Shown here one piece after another: positions 7,258 through 11,229 of a stretch of DNA of 11,229 nucleotides. Origin of the DNA: Tubulinosema ratisbonensis (taxonomy: Eukaryota; Microsporidia; Tubulinosematidae); assembly GCA_004000155.1 (NCBI GenBank), contig RCSS01000067.1:1-11229 (forward strand), read 5' to 3'. Numbering within the stretch: position 1 is the stretch's first letter; each line of letters opens with the position of its first letter. The translations under genes were made by a program, and so were the position numbers. A model generated the notes under the pieces. It was not told the DNA's origin and made no database searches. It saw nothing but the letters and a program-made list of their open reading frames with translations.

Positions 7258-10200
7258 ATGAAGGAAAATGAAGTCTTATACCCTAGAATGCAAGAGAATG
7301 ATAAGAAACAATTACCAGAAATAAATGTATACGGNACAAAAGTATACATTAAATACAAAGGTAAAAACAAAGTAGTACCAGTTTCAGATGCATTTTTATT
7401 ACTAAAACTGATAAACATCAAAGGGTTGGGTACATCAGTCATGTTTAACGGAAAAATAATTGAGCCAAATCAAGACATAAACTTAAAACAAACTTATGAA
7501 GAGAAAACTAAACAAGAACAAAGCTTGCCTCCATTTAAAGTGGATGACTTNATTAACAAAGTTTACTCTGTCATTGGTGTTAAAGCCATACTCCCTAAAG
7601 AATCATTTTATGCCATGAAACAAAAAAGCGAAAGCAAAAGAAAAGAGGAAGAACTTAAAACATCTGAGCATCAAAATAAAAAAACAAAAATTGTTTTAGA
7701 AGAAGAATCGCATGAAATGTATNATAATTTAATGCANGAAAGTGTCAAAAAATCACCAAAAAAAGAAAATGAATTTGTTTTGCAAAATTTTAACAAAAAT
7801 CTTTCATCTTTTTTTCTCGAATTTAGAATTTTATTTAATGGCATAGAATTTGTTTTAGTTAAATTTACAGATGAAAGAGGAGTTGTTTTGAAACATGGTT
7901 CATACAAAGATGTTTATTTTACACTTAACTCTTTACAATATTCCTATGGCAAGATAGAAAGTATAAAATTTAAAACTATTCTCTATGAAAATCCTGAGAA
8001 TTTTACACCATACACGTTTCCTAATGTAGAAGTACGTAAGAAGGAAAGACTTTGTCGTAAGTTTAATGATATTTTTATGCAAAGCTTGAATAACAAGTTC
8101 TTTTACATTACACAGACCAACTATTTATCTGATAAAATGTTTGTGAATGAAGAGAATAAGCCAACTATATATAAAAGTATTGATCCTGTTAAAAATGTTT
8201 CTAAACAAAAAACACCAATATCCAGGCAGGAAGGTGTTCCAACAAGAAGTAACACTTTGCCACTTAGCCAACTCAATCTTTCCAATCAGGAGATGTACAA
8301 TAAAACCCCAAAATTTTCTCAAAATCATGTCAAAATTCAACAAACTGAAGAAAATTTAACAAAAATGACAGATACAAAACAAATTTTTAGAGAAGAAAGT
8401 AAAAAAGAAATTTATAAAAACTCTTTTAAGCATAAACCAACAAACGAACCTCAAAAAAATGAATCTTTTTACAACAAGGCATCTGAGTTTGGCAAGAATG
8501 AGCCTATAAGAAGGACTAGTGAGTTTTATCCTATGAGATCACAGTCATATTACAAGGTAAGAGAACAAAACATCCTTCCTAGACAATCCCCCTACCCAGT
8601 TAAAAATCCTACTTTTCATAGCAGAAACATTTCAAATTATCCAGGTTATCCTAACCAAGCAAACAGAAATTACGTGGTTAATCCAAGAGTTCAACTCAAT
8701 CCTCTTAACAGAGCACCTAGCAATAATTACAATGTTTCTGAACAGTACATTATGAATAATAATATGAATAATATTTATAGTACTATTAACCCAATAGTAA
8801 ATCCAACCATCAATCATTCTTCCAATTATAATCCTACAAATAATTTTAATGTAAATTCTAATTATAACCCTGTAAATACTTTTAATCAGAATAACAGCTA
8901 TAACCCTAACATTTATTCCAATATGAATTCTATTACTTTAAATCCTAATATGAATCAAAATATTAATTCTAATTATAATCCAAATATAAATGCTAATATG
9001 AATGTTATGCCTAATGTTACTAACAATAGCCTTACCAGTAATATTAATAATCATTACTACAATAAAAATATGACCTATCATAATACACCTAATCCTAATA
9101 TGAATATTAATGGAATGAATCCTTCAGCTAATAATCTTGTAAACAATAATAATATGATGCCTGTTAATAATATTATGGGTAATAATAATACTGTTATGAA
9201 TAATGAATCATATAATTCTTCTTATCCTAATTTGTATAACCAATCTATGGGTTATTTTAATAATTATAATCAACCAAAAACACCTTATATTAATATGAAT
9301 TATGATTATCAAATGAACCAACCAATAAATAATACACAATTTCATCCACCAAATTATCAACCTATGAATAATTTTAATCCTTACATGAATTATCAAATTA
9401 ATAATTACAGTGTTAAAAGAAGAAGTACACCAAATTTTAAAAACAATGAACAAATAAATTATTACAATAATTTACAAGGGTANCAAGAAAAAGAACCACT
9501 TTTCGTAAGGAATGATCAATATGTTGATTTTAATGAAGAACACAGAAAAATATTTAATCAACAAAGAAATATTAATGACAATTATTTAAATGAAATGCAA
9601 ATGAGAAATGAACAACAGTTTAGAAATTTAAATGACAATAAAGTATTTTTTACTAATGAATCACAAATGAGGAATGTTAATGAAAGACAAATGAGAAACA
9701 TAAATGAAAGACANTTTAAAAATGAAGTAAAAATAATCAGTGAAGATAATTTTATTCCATTAACCAGTCCTAGCAATTATAAACCNGGAAAAATTAGTGA
9801 TTTTCCAATACAAGAACACAAAATAATAAATGAAGAAAGTAAGAAAAATAAAACACCAAAGAATTTTTATGATCCTAAAAATGATTATGTTTCAACAAAT
9901 AAAATATTTAATGAACAAAATGACAATGTAAATGAATTCAAATTTAATGAAGAGATGAGTAAACCAATTACTTATCCAATAGGATCCAGCTATCCTACAG
10001 AAAATACTAAAAGTAAAACACAGAGACAAGAAACAAACACATTTCCTGGTAAAATTTATTACAATGAAGAAGAAAAATATTATAAAGAAAAAATAAAAAA
10101 AGAAGAGAAAAATTATAAAAAAATAAATTCAACTGAGTTTAAAAGAAAAGATTACAGTGAAGATAAAAAAACTAAGAGAAGAGAAATAAAAGTAGAAGAA

Positions 10201-10329
10201 AAATTAGAAGAAATAATTACATTAGAAGAAATTAAAAGAGAAAATGAATTAAAAAAATTATCACAACAAAAGAATGATGCCTTAAAAAGTGAAGAAGATA
10301 ATTTTGATCCAATGCCAGATATTTTTTAA
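7258..10329 (+). CDS. Large asparagine-rich, prion-like protein of unknown function
   Basis: I do not recognise this 1023-residue protein. Residues 1 to 120 look folded. Residues 121 to 155 are Lys/Glu-rich with basic clusters that could serve nuclear import. Residues about 172 to 300 form a second folded-looking block with alternating hydrophobic strands (FRILFNGIEFVLVKF). A disordered linker with Ser, Pro and Lys follows. Residues 488 to 741 are dominated by Asn, with Tyr, Met, Pro and Ser, and repeat a short NYNP unit (SNYNPT, SNYNPV, NSYNPN, SNYNPN). Residues 779 to 822 repeat MRNxNERQ-like units, and the end is highly charged (about 919 to 1010), closing FDPMPDIF. No signal peptide or membrane segment is seen. 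Six codons contain N: two are silent (Gly, Pro), but TAN at 9481 (residue 742) is either Tyr or a stop. Prion-like composition suggests an RNA-binding, transcription or scaffold partner; this is inference. Confidence 0.85.
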   Translation: MKENEVLYPRMQENDKKQLPEINVYXTKVYIKYKGKNKVVPVSDAFLLLKLINIKGLGTSVMFNGKIIEPNQDINLKQTYEEKTKQEQSLPPFKVDDXINKVYSVIGVKAILPKESFYAMKQKSESKRKEEELKTSEHQNKKTKIVLEEESHEMYXNLMXESVKKSPKKENEFVLQNFNKNLSSFFLEFRILFNGIEFVLVKFTDERGVVLKHGSYKDVYFTLNSLQYSYGKIESIKFKTILYENPENFTPYTFPNVEVRKKERLCRKFNDIFMQSLNNKFFYITQTNYLSDKMFVNEENKPTIYKSIDPVKNVSKQKTPISRQEGVPTRSNTLPLSQLNLSNQEMYNKTPKFSQNHVKIQQTEENLTKMTDTKQIFREESKKEIYKNSFKHKPTNEPQKNESFYNKASEFGKNEPIRRTSEFYPMRSQSYYKVREQNILPRQSPYPVKNPTFHSRNISNYPGYPNQANRNYVVNPRVQLNPLNRAPSNNYNVSEQYIMNNNMNNIYSTINPIVNPTINHSSNYNPTNNFNVNSNYNPVNTFNQNNSYNPNIYSNMNSITLNPNMNQNINSNYNPNINANMNVMPNVTNNSLTSNINNHYYNKNMTYHNTPNPNMNINGMNPSANNLVNNNNMMPVNNIMGNNNTVMNNESYNSSYPNLYNQSMGYFNNYNQPKTPYINMNYDYQMNQPINNTQFHPPNYQPMNNFNPYMNYQINNYSVKRRSTPNFKNNEQINYYNNLQGXQEKEPLFVRNDQYVDFNEEHRKIFNQQRNINDNYLNEMQMRNEQQFRNLNDNKVFFTNESQMRNVNERQMRNINERXFKNEVKIISEDNFIPLTSPSNYKXGKISDFPIQEHKIINEESKKNKTPKNFYDPKNDYVSTNKIFNEQNDNVNEFKFNEEMSKPITYPIGSSYPTENTKSKTQRQETNTFPGKIYYNEEEKYYKEKIKKEEKNYKKINSTEFKRKDYSEDKKTKRREIKVEEKLEEIITLEEIKRENELKKLSQQKNDALKSEEDNFDPMPDIF
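8719..9480 (+). repeat. Asparagine-rich low-complexity coding tract
   Basis: The DNA is dominated by AAT codons with interspersed TAT, ATG and CCT, encoding residues about 488 to 741 of the large protein. The unit is imperfect (NYNP-like, recurring four times between about 8821 and 8985), so this is a compositional tract and not a clean tandem array. The Ile/His-rich frames on the opposite strand are only its complement. Confidence 0.8.
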
Positions 10330-10336
10330 AGGTGTA

Positions 10337-10342
10337 AATAAA
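10337..10342 (+). terminator. Poly(A) signal AATAAA of the asparagine-rich gene
   Basis: AATAAA lies 7 bases after the TAA stop at 10327 to 10329 and within the 48-base gap to the converging gene, so the two transcripts probably overlap at their 3' ends. Confidence 0.5.
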
Positions 10343-10377
10343 ATATTATTAAGTAAATGTATAAAAAAATTAATTTA

Positions 10378-10736
10378 TTATTTTTCTTTATACATTTCAT
10401 AAAGAAATACTTTGTCACATTCATTATCTTTGTATTCTTTGTAATGTTCTATCTTTTTATCAATCTCTTTTAATAAATTAATACGATTAATATATTCATT
10501 AGTAGGATCACTTATTAATTTAGCTTTAGCTAATTGGATTGCATAATGAACAAATTGTTTTTCTGACTCATAAGTCAGTGCTTTATGAATTGTGGTTGGT
10601 TTTTTAATAAGAAAATTTCTAAGTTTTTTAAAGATTGTAGTATTTCCTCTGGTAACATTTATAAATGTGTATATTTTAATAAATTTAATTATTTTATTAA
10701 ATTGAATGATTGTACTGTGATTAGTTTATCATGCAT
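10378..10736 (-). CDS. Small hypothetical protein, start region frameshifted or spliced
   Basis: An open minus-strand frame of 115 codons (10725 to 10378) has no ATG until its last residues, yet reads as a convincing hydrophilic, helical protein: TRGNTTIFKKLRNFLIKK, ESEKQFVHYAIQLAKAKLI, then INRINLLKEIDKKIEHYKEY and EMYKEK at the stop. A second frame from ATG 10736 (MHDKLITVQSFNLIK) runs into it. One extra A in the AAAA run near 10696 to 10699 would join them, so a homopolymer error is the simplest explanation. The stop codon overlaps an AATAAA signal (10374 to 10379), like its neighbours' short 3' ends. It converges on the asparagine-rich gene. I do not recognise the family. The plus-strand frame that covers it from 10585 is its complement. 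Confidence 0.6.
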
Positions 10737-10776
10737 AAATGTATTATTTACCAAATATTTGTTTAGCAGAGTAATT

Positions 10777-11220
10777 ATGAATCATAAAGAAAAAATTATT
10801 CTATGTTTTATAAGTTTAAGTGTGTTGGTGATCATTTTTACAGAAAAAAGTATTGTTTCTTCTTTAGGAATGTTACTTACATCTTTCTTTTCTTCCCTAT
10901 ACAATGTTTTATACAAAAGATTAGTGGTAGAAACAGAAAATTTAGACACTAAAATTGAGTCTCTTTTAGAAAAAAAGAAAGAAATTTTAAAAGGAAAAGA
11001 AAGGAAGAAATTAAGAAATTTTTACAAAAAAAGAATTTCTTCAAACAATTTGTTAGAGGAAAATACATCAAAATCTGAGATTATTTCTAATTCTTTTTCT
11101 AAAGTTTTATTTGTATTTTTGTATTTTTCTAATTCAATTTTTAAAAATTCTGTTTCTTCGTTCAGTTTTTTATTATTTTCTGATAAATTCTTTTTCTCTA
11201 AAATTATTTTCCTCATTTAA
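10777..11220 (+). CDS. Membrane and coiled-coil protein, possibly Oxa1-superfamily (TMCO1/Get1/EMC3-like)
   Basis: From the ATG at 10777, residues 6 to 21 form a hydrophobic helix (IILCFISLSVLVII), then a second weaker one. A heptad-patterned charged segment follows (about 48 to 85, Leu at the a positions, rich in KKKE and RKK), and then another hydrophobic stretch (about 107 to 120) in a 147-residue frame. A short membrane helix, basic coiled coil and second helix is the layout of the ER insertase relatives TMCO1, Get1 and EMC3; YKRL, LEKKKE and NSIF occur at spacings close to those I recall for TMCO1. This is weak evidence. The last 50 residues are Phe/Ser-rich and may be only the complement of a minus-strand gene. 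A slip in the A7 run near 11025 to 11031 would instead end the protein at TGA 11076 to 11078. The longer start at 10585 is rejected because it crosses the converging gene. Confidence 0.42.
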   Translation: MNHKEKIILCFISLSVLVIIFTEKSIVSSLGMLLTSFFSSLYNVLYKRLVVETENLDTKIESLLEKKKEILKGKERKKLRNFYKKRISSNNLLEENTSKSEIISNSFSKVLFVFLYFSNSIFKNSVSSFSFLLFSDKFFFSKIIFLI

Positions 11221-11229
11221 TTCTTCGTC
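11022..11229 (-). CDS. Coiled-coil protein, C-terminal fragment entering from the right edge
   Basis: The minus-strand frame 11216 to 11022 (64 residues) contains a regular heptad coil: NKKLNEETEFLKIELEKYK followed by TNKTLEKELEII, with Leu, Leu, Tyr, Leu, Ile at successive a positions. The ATG at 11216 is preceded in frame by TAA, but another frame entering from the edge reads DEELNEEN, equally coil-like. So a gene coming from beyond 11229 with a one-base slip near 11205 to 11215 is more likely than a start here. The strand is purine-rich, as the coding strands of the other genes in the window are. It overlaps the plus-strand membrane protein; both cannot be right over their full length. Function unknown. 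Confidence 0.4.

Noticed and set aside
7245..9776. Several short frames, mostly antisense, across the asparagine-rich gene
   Set aside because: They overlap the 1023-codon gene in other frames; Ile/His-rich translations are complements of Asn/Met codons.
10585..10776. Upstream extension of the plus-strand membrane protein from ATG 10585
   Set aside because: This part overlaps the converging minus-strand frame, whose translation is more protein-like and ends at an AATAAA; the extension is Cys/Phe-rich in the manner of antisense translation.
1..11229. tRNA, rRNA or CRISPR features
   Set aside because: By eye I saw no cloverleaf with a GTTC-type arm, no conserved rRNA core sequence and no regularly spaced identical repeats of CRISPR form; a covariance search was not possible.

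Overview
The window looks like nuclear DNA of a small, very AT-rich eukaryote, most likely a microsporidian. The reasons are: intronless-looking genes for proteins shortened relative to their families (an ARF-like GTPase of 157 residues, a Notchless/Rsa4 protein of about 390 residues); AATAAA signals 7 to 15 bases beyond three stop codons and overlapping a fourth; intergenic DNA of almost pure A/T; and remnants of Ty3/gypsy and Merlin/ISXO2-type elements, both common in AT-rich microsporidia. The assignment is inference; no rRNA or species marker is present. Runs of N and several apparent one-base slips show that the assembly is imperfect, so some broken frames here may be sequence errors.

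Region 1 (1 to about 4620) is a transposon graveyard. Bases 1 to 3479 hold a decayed Ty3/gypsy retrotransposon on the minus strand, truncated by the left edge, in the order gag, protease, reverse transcriptase, RNase H, integrase. Many landmark residues are still readable between stops and frameshifts. Just beyond its gag start, on the plus strand, lies a broken Merlin/ISXO2-type DNA transposase (about 3570 to 4040) whose three catalytic acidic codons survive in different frames. A further protein-like minus-strand remnant lies at 4440 to 4616.

Region 2 (4620 to 7257) is cellular. An AT-rich spacer with a 24-base sequence repeated three times precedes an ARL2/ARL3-like small GTPase on the minus strand. 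A spacer of about 400 bases follows, then the minus-strand gene for the 60S ribosome assembly factor Rsa4/Notchless. The true Rsa4 start is very probably upstream of the first in-frame ATG, across a run of ambiguous bases.

Region 3 (7258 to 11229) starts with a divergent plus-strand gene for a 1023-residue protein of unknown function with a 250-residue asparagine-rich, prion-like middle. A small minus-strand gene without an intact start codon converges on it (10378 to about 10736). The right edge holds two opposing, overlapping reading frames: a plus-strand membrane plus coiled-coil protein and a minus-strand coiled-coil frame running off the window. Nothing suggests that the cellular genes form one pathway; Rsa4 and the asparagine-rich gene share only a 239-base promoter interval.
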